From assembly GCF_965638725.1 (NCBI RefSeq), contig NC_134960.1, positions 7,008,501 to 7,072,500 on the forward strand: a stretch of DNA of 64,000 nt, written 5' to 3'. Positions 1-9,025 of this stretch are shown one piece after another; within the stretch, counting starts at the first letter, position 1; each line of letters starts with the position of its first letter. The notes under the pieces were generated by a model. That model saw only the letters and a program-made list of their open reading frames with translations. It did not search any database and had not been told where the DNA came from. This DNA comes from Aptenodytes patagonicus (Eukaryota; Chordata; Aves; Sphenisciformes; Spheniscidae). The position numbers and the translations under genes were made by a program.

Positions 1-207
1 GACCCATAAACAGGTGGACACAGGCCACTTCGGGGATGGCTTGCGCACCCAGACACCAGCAGGGCTGACACCACTGGCCCTGCTGCATCCCAAGGACCCC
101 AGCACTGCAGGGTGATGCGGTGTCCCACCCCGGGGACAGGGCTGGAGGGGAGCGCTCGTGCTGTGGTCTCGCTCCCGGCTCTCCCAGCTGGTTCTGCTCT
201 CCCGCAG

Positions 208-342
208 GTCGTGTACTTCACCGCCACCTTCCCGTACCTCATCCTGGTGATGCTGCTCATTCGTGGTGTGACCCTGGAGGGGGCCTGGAAGGGGATCCGG
301 TTTTACCTCACGCCCCAGTTTGATCACTTGCTGTCTTCCAAG
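208..342 (+). CDS. SLC6A7: SLC6A7 exon: membrane helix 5
   Basis: Begins [20 protein letters not shown] and ends LLSSK. It has 45 whole codons, a CCCGCAG acceptor and a GTGAGC donor. The VV(Y/W)xTAT(F/L)PY stretch is a hallmark of SLC6 helix 5. Confidence 0.95.
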
Positions 343-3300
343 GTGAGCAGGATCTTGTGCAATTTGTTCAAGACACAAAAATGAACCTTCTCCTGCCACC
401 TCCAGCATACAACAGAGCTGGTTCCCTTACTCAGGTGCTTTTTCTGGCCACCCCCCGGCCCGAAGTCCTCTCTCTTGGTTGCTCCCAGACCAAAAACATT
501 TGCCTTTCAGCAATCTGCCTTTGCTCCACACCTTGTCTATACTGCTCTTCCCACCTGGTCCAGCCCCATGCCTGCGTTTCTGGCTGTCCATGCAGGGGAA
601 GGCGTGCTCATCACCTCCCCTGGGTACCAGGACCATGGGCAGGATTAGTCCAGCCCCTGTGATGGGCTGGGAGGTGGCGATGGGTGCCTGTGGTGGATTT
701 GGCTGTTCTGTTTTTCTTGGCATGCGGAGTGGGGAGTTTCCTTGGCTCAGCAGGCCAGCTCGGCTCTAAAACGCCCTTGTCAACCCTTCCGCTATCCAGC
801 TGTGCCACTACGAGTGGTGAGCGTGTTAGCGAGGAAAGGCAAAGACCTCGTGGGCTTTGCGTGTCTGGAGGGCTGGGGAAGATGTGCTGGGGGCTCTGGG
901 GAAGCATATTTCCAACTCCCTTTTCCTCGGGGGGGGTCCAAACCCCTGCTCTCCTCAGGCCTGTTTCCTTCCCCCAGGTGTGGATCGAGGCAGCCTTGCA
1001 GATTTTCTACTCCCTTGGGGTAGGCTTTGGGGGCCTCCTCACCTTCGCCTCGTACAACACCTTCCATCAGAATATCTACAGGTGGGAGCCAGCTGCTGTC
1101 TCTTAAAAATTGTGGGTTGAGGGGAGCCATGAAAACCTCAGCCGGTGAGTTCAAAGTCAGCAGAAGCACGCGGTGCAGCGCACAGTCACCCAGCACTGCT
1201 CCTTGCCTAAGCACCTTACAGATACCTGGCAGCTTGCACAGGCTCAAGAGGGACAGAGGGATCTCTGGAAGATTCTCCTAAGTGTCAAGACACAGTGCCT
1301 GGCTCAGAAGTTTTGGGCTGCAGGTGCTGAAGGCTGAGGATATTTGAGGCTAGTTATGCATGTTTGTCCTGTCCCCAGCATCCATTGCAGGTCACCAGCA
1401 GAGAGGAGAATCTGGCTGTTGGACATTTGGGCTGATCCCCTCCACTGGGGAAAACAAGCTTGGGAGGAACCCCACAAAATGACCCATGTCATTAGATATA
1501 TGCTCCTTTTGACCCTGGAAAACACATGCCAAGAGAGGCCCTGGAGGAGAATCACACCGGGTCACCTTACTGTGGCACCTGGGGCTGGCAATGCCACCAT
1601 GCACTGGTGTGGGTTGGGAAGGAGTGGGCATCTTCAGAGCATCTTCTTTCTCCTCTACAGAGACACGTTCATAGTGACCCTGGGCAATGCCATCACCAGC
1701 ATCCTGGCAGGGTTTGCCATCTTCTCTGTTTTGGGATACATGTCCCAGGAGCTTGGGGTCCCTGTTAACCAGGTGGCAAAAGCAGGTGAGGCCAAATGAA
1801 GACCCTTTCTCCTTCACCCTCTGCCTGGGAGCACTGAGGAGCATCCCTTCCAGGATGGAAGGCATCTGAGGGTGTCAGCATGAGGGCTGGAGCTGTATGC
1901 TCAGCTGGCCGAGGGGAGGGAAGAGAGGAAACCAGTTCCTGACGTGCAAACCTTGAGCAGCACCAAGTGATGTCTAATAAAGGCCTGAGCAAGGAGCAGG
2001 CTGGTTCTCCTGCACCTCTGCACCCTCTGCTGCAGGACCTCTCCTGCCCATCTTGCAAGAGCGCCGGCAGGTCCCTGCCGTGGTGCCGCTCTCCTCTCCT
2101 CTCCTCTCCTCTCCTCTCCTCTCCTCTCCTCTCCTCTCCTCTCCTCTCCTCTCCTCTCCTCTCCTCTCCTCTCCTCTCCTCTCCTCTCCTCTCCTCTCCT
2201 CTCCTCTCCTCTCCTCTCCTCTCCTCTCCTCTCCTCTCCTCTCCTCTCCTCTCCTCTCCTCTCCTCTCCTCCATCCCCCCGTGCCCAGCGCTGTCACCCC
2301 CTTTTCACTCTGATGTCCTTTGCCTCCCCTAGGTCCTGGCCTGGCTTTTGTGGTGTACCCCCAGGCCATGACAATGCTCCCCCTTTCTCCATTCTGGTCT
2401 TTCCTGTTCTTCTTCATGCTGTTAACCTTGGGCCTGGACAGCCAGGTAAGGACAGAGCCCACCAAGCCAGCCATGGTGCCCAGGCAGCCCGGGGGGCTCA
2501 GGGGACCCTTTTCTCCTTTGGGTGCAGTTTGCCTTTATGGAGACCATCGTTACGGCAGTGACAGATGAATTTCCCTACTACCTGCGGCCAAAGAAAGCTT
2601 CGTTCTCAGCTGTCATCTGCATTGTTCTCTTCCTGATGGGTCTCATCCTCACAACAGAGGTAAGGGTGTGGGGCTGGATGCATCGTGGGGACCAGCTAGG
2701 GACTCATTTTAGGGAGAGCTTAGGGCAGGGGCCGAGTTTGCAGAGACACATGTATTCACATCAGCTAACAAGGTGGAAGAGAGAGACGATTGATGAGCCT
2801 GGGCTTCCTGGGGATGTGTGGTCCAAGGGGAACGACACAGCATTATTCCTGTCCCTGCAACAACCCCAGAAGGAGAGTGATGTCTCCTGAGGGTGCCTGA
2901 CCACTGTCTTCCCCAGTGCCCCCAAAGGGCCTAAGGGGACGTGTCCCCAAAAGTGGGAGGATGTGGGTGGGGGTTTATTGGGATGCTGGTCCCGGGGATG
3001 CTGGTCACTGTGCTTTGCCTCCACAGGGTGGGATGTACTGGCTGGTCCTACTGGATGACTACAGCGCTGGCTTTGGTGTCATGGTGGTGGTGATCACTAC
3101 CTGCCTCGTGGTGACACGTGTCTATGGTAAGGGGGTCTGTCCCCACAGGGGCACAGGGAGGAGTGGGCTGTCTGTATCAAGAGAGGGATTTAGAGGGAGC
3201 GGTAGGGGAGCCAGCAGCCTCGCGATGGAACATGAAATACCTCTGCTCCAACCTCTTGTTTCTTCTTGGCCATCATTGGATTCACCTCTCCAGAGATACT

Positions 3301-5206
3301 TGGGGTGCTGAGCATGGTCCCTCAGACAGCACCAGCTGGGCCCCCCTTCTTGCATCTCCCAGCTGGGAGGGGAGACACTTCTTTGCTGTAGAGGATGCAA
3401 ACCACCGCTTTTGGTCAGTGCAGGGCAACCTGGTACAGGCACCTGGCTCTGAGGGAGGGATCATGGCTTCCGAGTCCCTCTCCCTCTCTCTCCTCCAGGC
3501 ATGAAGAGGTTCTGCCGAGATATCCACATGATGCTGGGCTTCAAACCAGGGCCCTACTTCAGAGCCTGCTGGATGGTCCTGTCCCCAGCAACAATGATGG
3601 TAATTGCTCAGCTTGAGGTGCTGGATGGTGCTGGAGAGCTGCAGTGGTGCCAGCATCCCTGCATGACCTCCCCTTGTAAGAAGTCACTCTGCTGGCGTCA
3701 CCTGTCCCAGGGACCATTCTGGTTCTGCTGGGAGGTCTCCAGGACTTTTTTGAGCATGAGACCTTCAGAGGGCTCTGGGCTGACCTCGCTTTCTTCCCAT
3801 CCTGCAGGCTCTGCTGGCCTACAACATCATCAAGTACCAGCCCTCCGAGTACGGCAGCTACCGCTTTCCCGCCTGGGCTGAGGTCCTGGGCATCCTCATG
3901 GGAGTCCTCTCCTGCCTGATGATTCCTGTGGGCATGGTGATAGCTGTGCTCCAAGAAGAAGGGACGCTGTGGGAGGTAGGAGGTGTTGGAGCCCGGCATT
4001 GCTGGGGAACACCCCAGAAATGTGCAGGGGTGACCACGAACCCCTGCTGAGCCTGTATTCTTCCACAATTTCTGCATCCTTTCTCCTGGAAGTGTGTGTC
4101 CCCATCCCTCCTTGCTGCCCATGGGGTGTGAGAGACGGTGTGTCCTAGGGCATTTCCAGCAGTGTCCCCTCCCACGATGTCAGGCAGGCACTGAGTGAGG
4201 CATGCTGCTTCCCAAGGGGCAGCCCTGTACGCATCCTCGCCCCCTCCCCCCCCCCCCGCCCCCTGCCAAACAAGCCTGCTACACCTTGCCCTGTGGGGAA
4301 GTACATTGTCCTGGCTTGGGGTGGGCATGGGCACATGGGACTTTGCACCCATTTTGCAGGAGCAATGACAGAGCAAGGAAGGCAGCTGCCGGACCCGTGC
4401 AGGCAGCCACAGGCAGCACAGATGGGATTCCTCCGCTGATAGGTTTCGCCTAGGAGCAGGTTATGGAGCTGCTGGCTGCTCACAGCCTTCCCAGCCCCGG
4501 CTGGGCTTTGCTGCTCTCCCCAGGCTGTTAAAAGCGGAGGCAGCAGAGCTTGCTGCCCTCCCCAGGCAGCAACTCGCCGGCTGGAGCACTTACTGGCTGC
4601 AACCTGGCCTGGCACAGCCGTGGGCACAGTGGCATGGCCGGGAACCACCTTGGCGGAGGCTAACCCCTTGCCTGGGCGACTCTAACCCCACACCACAGGG
4701 CCATAGCCCTACAATAGTCCCTGGCTCCTGCAAGCCCTCACCACCAGCACCCACAGACCATAATACCTCCCCAGCCCACAGCAGGGCACTTGTACAGAGC
4801 TGCCTTCCCAAAAAACTTCAGGACAAGCTTTTGGCCCCATCCCATCCTCACTGGGGGCTCTTCCACTCCCACGGGGCTTGCAGAGCACACCGTCCCCCAG
4901 GAGGAGTGGGTGAGCTGCTGGGTGGGGGTGCCGGCCGGGGAGCGGAGGGGGTGCCGGTGCAGGGTGCCTGTGCTCCCTCCGCCTGTCTCCTCGCAGCGAG
5001 TCCAGCAAGCCAGCCGGCCCGCCATGGACTGGGGCCCATCGCTGGAGGAGAACCGGACCGGCATGTACGTGGCGAGCCTGGCTGGCAGCCAGTCCCCCAA
5101 GCCGCTGATGGTCCACATGCGGAAATACGGGGGCATCACCAGCTACGAGAACACGGCCATCGAGGTGGACCGAGAGATGGAGGAGGAGGAGGAGTCCATG
5201 ATGTGA
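208..5206 (+). CDS. SLC6A7: SLC6A7, sodium-dependent proline transporter (3' part, nine exons)
   Basis: The encoded protein is a Na+/Cl--coupled plasma-membrane transporter that takes up L-proline at glutamatergic synapses. CDS segments are 208-342, 978-1081, 1661-1785, 2333-2445, 2528-2659, 3027-3126, 3499-3599, 3808-3975 and 4997-5206. They total 1,188 nt (395 aa plus TGA), and every junction is GT-AG with matching phase. The product covers SLC6 membrane helices 5-12 and the cytosolic tail. Visible landmarks are the helix 6 unwound stretch (SLGVGFGG), the helix 8 LGLDS of the second sodium site, and a proline-transporter tail that ends EEEEESMM. That tail and [12 protein letters not shown] distinguish it from glycine, GABA and monoamine carriers. 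The human protein is about 636 aa, so roughly the first 240 residues are outside the window. It is convergent with CAMK2A. Confidence 0.95.
978..1081 (+). CDS. SLC6A7: SLC6A7 exon: membrane helix 6
   Basis: Encodes [20 protein letters not shown] and on to QNIY plus two bases of an arginine codon. It holds the unwound substrate-binding segment of SLC6 helix 6. Length is 104 bp, joining in phase with the exon at 1661. Confidence 0.95.
1661..1785 (+). CDS. SLC6A7: SLC6A7 exon: membrane helix 7
   Basis: Completes the split arginine codon and encodes [20 protein letters not shown], then [18 protein letters not shown]. Length is 125 bp and it ends after the first base of a glycine codon. Confidence 0.95.
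1786..2332 (+). other. SLC6A7 intron carrying the CTCCT array
   Basis: A 547-bp intron. About one third of it is a pure CTCCT pentamer array (listed separately). The rest shows no other feature. Confidence 0.85.
2089..2270 (+). repeat. (CTCCT)n pentanucleotide microsatellite, about 36 copies
   Basis: 182 bp of uninterrupted pentamer, pure pyrimidine on the + strand and (AGGAG)n on the - strand. It lies inside an SLC6A7 intron and ends 62 bp before the next 3' splice site. The long open frames across it on both strands are artefacts of the repeat. Confidence 0.97.
2333..2445 (+). CDS. SLC6A7: SLC6A7 exon: membrane helix 8
   Basis: Encodes [20 protein letters not shown] and on to LGLDSQ. The Asp-Ser pair in LGLDS corresponds to the conserved second sodium site of the family. 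Length 113 bp, ending in phase 0. Confidence 0.95.
2528..2659 (+). CDS. SLC6A7: SLC6A7 exon: helix 8-9 region
   Basis: Encodes 44 whole codons beginning [16 protein letters not shown] and ending GLILTTE. It covers the segment after helix 8 and helix 9. Confidence 0.95.
3027..3126 (+). CDS. SLC6A7: SLC6A7 exon: membrane helix 10
   Basis: Encodes [20 protein letters not shown] and on to LVVTRVY plus one base of glycine. This corresponds to the GGxYxxxLxDxxAxG helix 10 region of SLC6 carriers. Length 100 bp. Confidence 0.95.
3499..3599 (+). CDS. SLC6A7: SLC6A7 exon: start of membrane helix 11
   Basis: Encodes [20 protein letters not shown] and on to SPATMM. The FxxDIxxMxGxxPGxYxxxCW pattern is typical of the SLC6 family. 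Length 101 bp, ending in phase 0. Confidence 0.95.
3808..3975 (+). CDS. SLC6A7: SLC6A7 exon: helices 11-12
   Basis: Encodes 56 whole codons beginning [20 protein letters not shown] and ending EEGTLWE. The [12 protein letters not shown] loop is a recognisable proline-transporter feature. The donor is GTAGGA. Confidence 0.95.
3976..4996 (+). other. SLC6A7 last intron, nothing further seen
   Basis: A 1,021-bp GC-rich intron with a C-homopolymer near 4241-4257. I found no exon, repeat family or motif cluster in it. Confidence 0.8.
4997..5206 (+). CDS. SLC6A7: SLC6A7 last coding exon: cytosolic C-terminal tail
   Basis: Encodes 69 residues and TGA. It opens [20 protein letters not shown], contains [19 protein letters not shown] and ends [13 protein letters not shown]. 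The acidic tail matches mammalian PROT closely, which fixes the identity within SLC6. Confidence 0.95.
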   Translation, partial: RVQQASRPAMDWGPSLEENRTGMYVASLAGSQSPKPLMVHMRKYGGITSYENTAIEVDREMEEEEESMM

Positions 5207-5785
5207 GGGGACCCAGCGCCCCATGGGCTGAGGGGGGCTCACCCCCCCAATTTGCACAGGTTGCACTGCGGCACTTCAGGACAGCTTGGGGGGGTCTTTT
5301 GGGAGCTGCTGACTCTGCCGGTCTCCTCACCACCACCCTGGCCCCACCAGGACAGAGCTGCTGCTCGCCCCGGTGCCCCCATGGTGTTTCTGTTCAGTGT
5401 GGCAAGCTGTGTGACGAGTTCGTGCATTCGTGTGACGGTGTCTGGTTCAAGTGTCCGGGCTGCCCCGCTCCCACCCTCAGCCCCAGCCCTGCCCTCCCTG
5501 CTCAGGGATGCTCGGGCCGCAGGGATGCTCGGGCTGCAGGGATGTTCAGGCTGCAGGAGGTGGGGAGGAGGAGGAGGTCCTCTGCGTTGGTCTGTTCTCT
5601 GCTTGTGTGTATTTAACTCCAAAAACCCACAAACACATGCGAGAAAGGACTGTAATATCCTCCATGCCCTGAGGACAGTGTGTGCCGGTGCGCTCCGCTC
5701 ACACGGAGGTACTCCAGCAAAACCAGCGCAAATCAGTGTCCTGCTAAAGAAGTCTGACCCAATAAATGAACAGTTAAAAACAATT
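5207..5785 (+). other. SLC6A7: SLC6A7 3' UTR
   Basis: Runs from the TGA to a predicted cleavage site about 20 nt past the AATAAA at 5761-5766. Two short GC-rich direct repeats (CAGGGATGCTCGGGC type) sit near 5503-5545. The 3' end is inferred from the hexamer only. Confidence 0.6.
5761..5766 (+). terminator. SLC6A7 polyadenylation signal AATAAA
   Basis: Canonical hexamer 555 nt after the stop codon, and the first one on this strand downstream of it. Confidence 0.6.
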
Positions 5786-8545
5786 AGAAGGAAAAAAAAA
5801 AAGCTTTATAAACAAACCAGCTTGGGCCTTTCCAAGCTTGTAGATCCCCCAGGGACCTCGGTGGGTCAGGGCAGCTCTTCCCCATGGTGACTGGCAGGGC
5901 TGGGGTGAGCTGAAGGAAGGGAAGAGGCTGGGTGACCTGTTCCCCATGTGTGCAGGAGGTCAGGGACAGGTCTCAGCTGGACCCAGTGCCAAAGGAGGAC
6001 CTGTGTCCATCCCCGAGGGGATTCTGAGGGCTGTCCCTAGCCCTGAGTGCTGCTTTTCCAAGGGAAAAGTGAAGGGCTGGGTTTCAGTGCCTGCGTGTGA
6101 TTTTGGGGTAGCTCAGCCCGGGGCCCATGTTCCAGAGACCCCATCTGCTGCCGATGCTGCTGGCCTGAGGGGTGCTGGTGAGCTCCTGGACAGGCTGCAC
6201 CCAACACTGCCAGTCCCCAGCACCCCGGTGTCGTGTGCGCCTTCTCCTGTGTACCGTCGGCTCATCATTAAAAAGCGATGTGTGACACAACCTCTGCGTT
6301 GGTTATTTGGGGAGGGGGTCCTCAACATGCAAGAAGGGCACATCTAGGGGGGCTTTGAGGGATGGGGAGCACACTCCCCCTGGGCTTTGTCCTGCAAATC
6401 TCTGTCCTGGTCAGGTTAAAGCCAAAAACCCAGGATAAACAGAAAAATTAGGGTTTATGTCTGGATTATGCATGTGGCCCTGGTGCACTGGGCTATTAAC
6501 CCCATGGGCCACGCAGCCCTGGGTCCAGCACCATGGGCTGAGCCTCCAGGGTGAATCCTGGCATGAGGCTAAGGTTTTCCTTAACGACCTTTCCCTGCGG
6601 TGGAGGAGATTTAATTATTGCCTTCGCCTTCCGAGAGCATGGGGCCAGCTCTGACACCTTCTCCTCCTGCCTGTTTGCCTCCTCATGCTCGGGGATGCTG
6701 ACCTCCCTCCCCGACTGGCTCTGCCCTTCCTTTTCCCCGCAGGACCACCGATGGCTTTCCACGTCTTCCTCGCCATACCCCACCGTGGCTGCAGCCTCTG
6801 GGGATGATGGGGGTCCCCCAGCCCCAGCTTCTCCAGGCATGTGGGGCTCCAGCAGCACGAATGTGCTGCAAAGCACCTTCAGCCGCTAGCCCCCGGGTTA
6901 ATCATTAGAGGCCAGCCATAAAAGTGTCGCTGATGGAAAGTTCAGGCCGTGGCGGCTGGGGAGCGGGGAGGGCCTGCCATAAACATTTATGGCCCCAATG
7001 AATCCCTCGCTCTAACCTTGACACTATTTACTGAGCAGGAGGCCTCAGGAGGTCACGGCGTTGCCCAGCCATCACTGCGGGTGCTGGCCGGGGAGCCCAG
7101 GCTGGGCTGGCCCCAGGAGGGGGACACACGGGGGTCTGCATGGTGTGATGGAGCGGGTGACGCACTTGGGCATTTCATGATGTTGCTGCTGGGCACAACG
7201 TGCCAGAGCAACCAGGAAAGCCCGACGCCTTCCCATGGCATGGAGTTGGAGGTGCCTTGGCCTGACCAAGCTGGTCTGGTCTCTGCATGTCTCCGACCTT
7301 TTCCTACCCGCATGGGGTCCTGCCACATTCCCCAAATCCCCCCTGTAATCCTGGGATCCTCTTGGCAGTTGCCATCAATCAGTGTTGCGTTGCAGAGCGA
7401 TGGGAAGGACGGAGCAGAGACTACACCGGGGATGTGGTGGGGAGCAAAGCTGACACTGGTGAGGGAAAACCAAGGGCAAAAGGTGCCGGGGCAGTGGCAC
7501 AGCTGGAGGACACGTCCCCCGGGCCATATGCAGCTGTGCATGGGGAGGCGTGGGACTCGCTCGTGGCAGCACGCCCTGCTCCCGGGACCGGCGGTGCATT
7601 CGTACCCTGCACCGCAATGTGGCCTGGGGTCCGATGCCATCCTCCCCACGTCCCCGGAGGCAGGCACCCCCTCCACTCTTGCCACTTTGGCCTCCCAGTG
7701 CGTCCCGCTGCTCTCCCGGAGAGCCCAGGGCTTTCTCCCAGGCTTTTCGCAAGACCCTTCGGCACGGCCGGGGCTGCCGGGGCGGCGATGGGCTGGGCAG
7801 GGAGGGGCGGCCGGGGGGCAGGGGCAGTCCCGAGGGTGCCTGGGTCTGCGCCCCTCGCCCTGCCTGTCCCGGGCCGGCGAAGGGGGTGACGGCGGCGGCG
7901 GGAACGGTCCGGTGCTGACACCTGCTGGGGCCGCGGCACATGGCAGGGCGGGCGGGGGGGGGCACCCCCGGCGAGCAGCGGGACCGCGGGTGGGACTGGG
8001 GTGTGCGGGGCAGCGGCGGGGACTGTCGCATCCCGTCCCCCACCCCCCCAGCCCCCACGGTGCCAGCCTGCCTGCACGGGCAAAGCCCGGCAGCTGCCCC
8101 TGGGAGCCCCCCAAACCCATCCCGGGCTCGGCTGGGGGTTTCTGTGCCCTGCACCCTGCAGCACCAGCTCCCCCAAAACTCTTCTTGCTGCCCAGTGGGC
8201 AAGGGCAACAGCTCGGCCCCCACCTCCCAGCCAGCTCATGGGGTCTCCCAGACACCTGCAGCCCCCGGAGCCCTGTCCCTGGGAGAAGGGCCGGGTTGGG
8301 ATGAGCCAGGTCTGGGGGTGACATCAAGCTCTCCCGAAGCCCCAGGGATGCTGGTGTCCAGGGGCAGGCAGCGCCCAGGGTACCAGCATCCTGCAGGCAG
8401 GAGCAAAGCGCCTGCCGCCTGCAGCCGCTGCCCAAGGCTTGATCCCAGCCTTGATGCTTTCGAGGACAGGAGCGCGGTGACGGAGGGCCAAGGCGGTGGC
8501 AGACGGTCTGAGTCACTGCAGTGACGGAGAATCATCCGTTTCCAT
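5786..8545. other. Tail-to-tail intergenic spacer between SLC6A7 and CAMK2A
   Basis: About 2.8 kb with no supported gene. Positions 7600-8500 are very GC-rich, with a G-run tract at 7945-7962 that could form a quadruplex, and give long but meaningless open frames on both strands. Positions 6895-7040 are more AT-rich and carry the homeodomain-like motif cluster listed separately. Confidence 0.7.
6915..6993. promoter_or_regulatory. Candidate element with three GCCATAAA posterior-HOX/CDX-type sites
   Basis: GCCATAAA occurs at 6915-6922 and 6976-6983, and inverted (TTTATGGC) at 6986-6993. The last two form a near-perfect inverted repeat with a CA spacer. CCATAAA/TTTATGG is the core bound by caudal-type and posterior HOX proteins. 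Function is inferred from motif density only. Confidence 0.35.
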
Positions 8546-8564
8546 GCTCAGAAGTTGGTAGCTA

Positions 8565-8570
8565 TTTATT
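8565..8570 (-). terminator. CAMK2A polyadenylation signal AATAAA
   Basis: TTTATT on the + strand reads AATAAA on the gene strand. It marks the 3' end of CAMK2A, with cleavage expected near 8545-8555. Confidence 0.75.
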
Positions 8571-8586
8571 GCACTTGAACACCAAG

Positions 8587-8593
8587 AATAAAA
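8587..8593 (-). promoter_or_regulatory. Cytoplasmic polyadenylation element TTTTATT
   Basis: UUUUAUU lies 16 nt upstream of the AAUAAA hexamer in the transcript. CPEB binds this motif, and CaMKII-alpha mRNA is an established target of CPEB-dependent synaptic polyadenylation in mammals. The spacing here fits that mechanism. Confidence 0.65.
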
Positions 8594-8977
8594 CTGACAC
8601 TCGCCCTCCCTCCCGCACCCACCCCGCGCCCGGTCCCCCCGCCGCCCACCCCAAATATTCAGCAGTGATCATTCTGTTCACAGCCACAGGTTCCAAAAAA
8701 ACAAAGGAAAAGGAAACAAAATCAATCCCTCCCCCCGCATCAAGCGCCCGCTGAATCCAACACGGTCACACTGCTCGACAGTTCGAGTGCACTTACAAAA
8801 AGATAAGAGAAAGGCTTCAGCTGCAACCATACGGACTGACAGACACGAGGGGACAGGCAGCTACCCCTCCTCGGGGCCTGTTTTTTTGTTACGTGACAAA
8901 GCTTGGTATACTCTTAATTACAATATATTTTTTGCAATCATCTTAAATAAATATTTCCATAGAGATTTCCTGTATGT

Positions 8978-9025
8978 ATATATATATTTTTTTATATATA
9001 TAATATATAAGAGAGAGAGATATCT
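8978..9025. repeat. AT-rich simple sequence in the CAMK2A 3' UTR
   Basis: Alternating TA tracts around a T homopolymer, followed by a short GA run (GAGAGAGAGA). It stands out in a GC-rich locus and would be an AU-rich, weakly paired segment of the transcript. Confidence 0.8.

Noticed and set aside
1765..2474. Long open frames across the CTCCT array on both strands (for example 169 and 166 residues).
   Set aside because: The pentamer lacks stop codons in every frame, so the predicted proteins are only repeat translations inside an SLC6A7 intron.
6949..8516. Open frames of 451 residues (+) and 487 residues (-) in the intergenic spacer.
   Set aside because: Overlapping, very GC-rich, proline/glycine/arginine-rich and without domains or splice context. 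They reflect few AT-rich stops.
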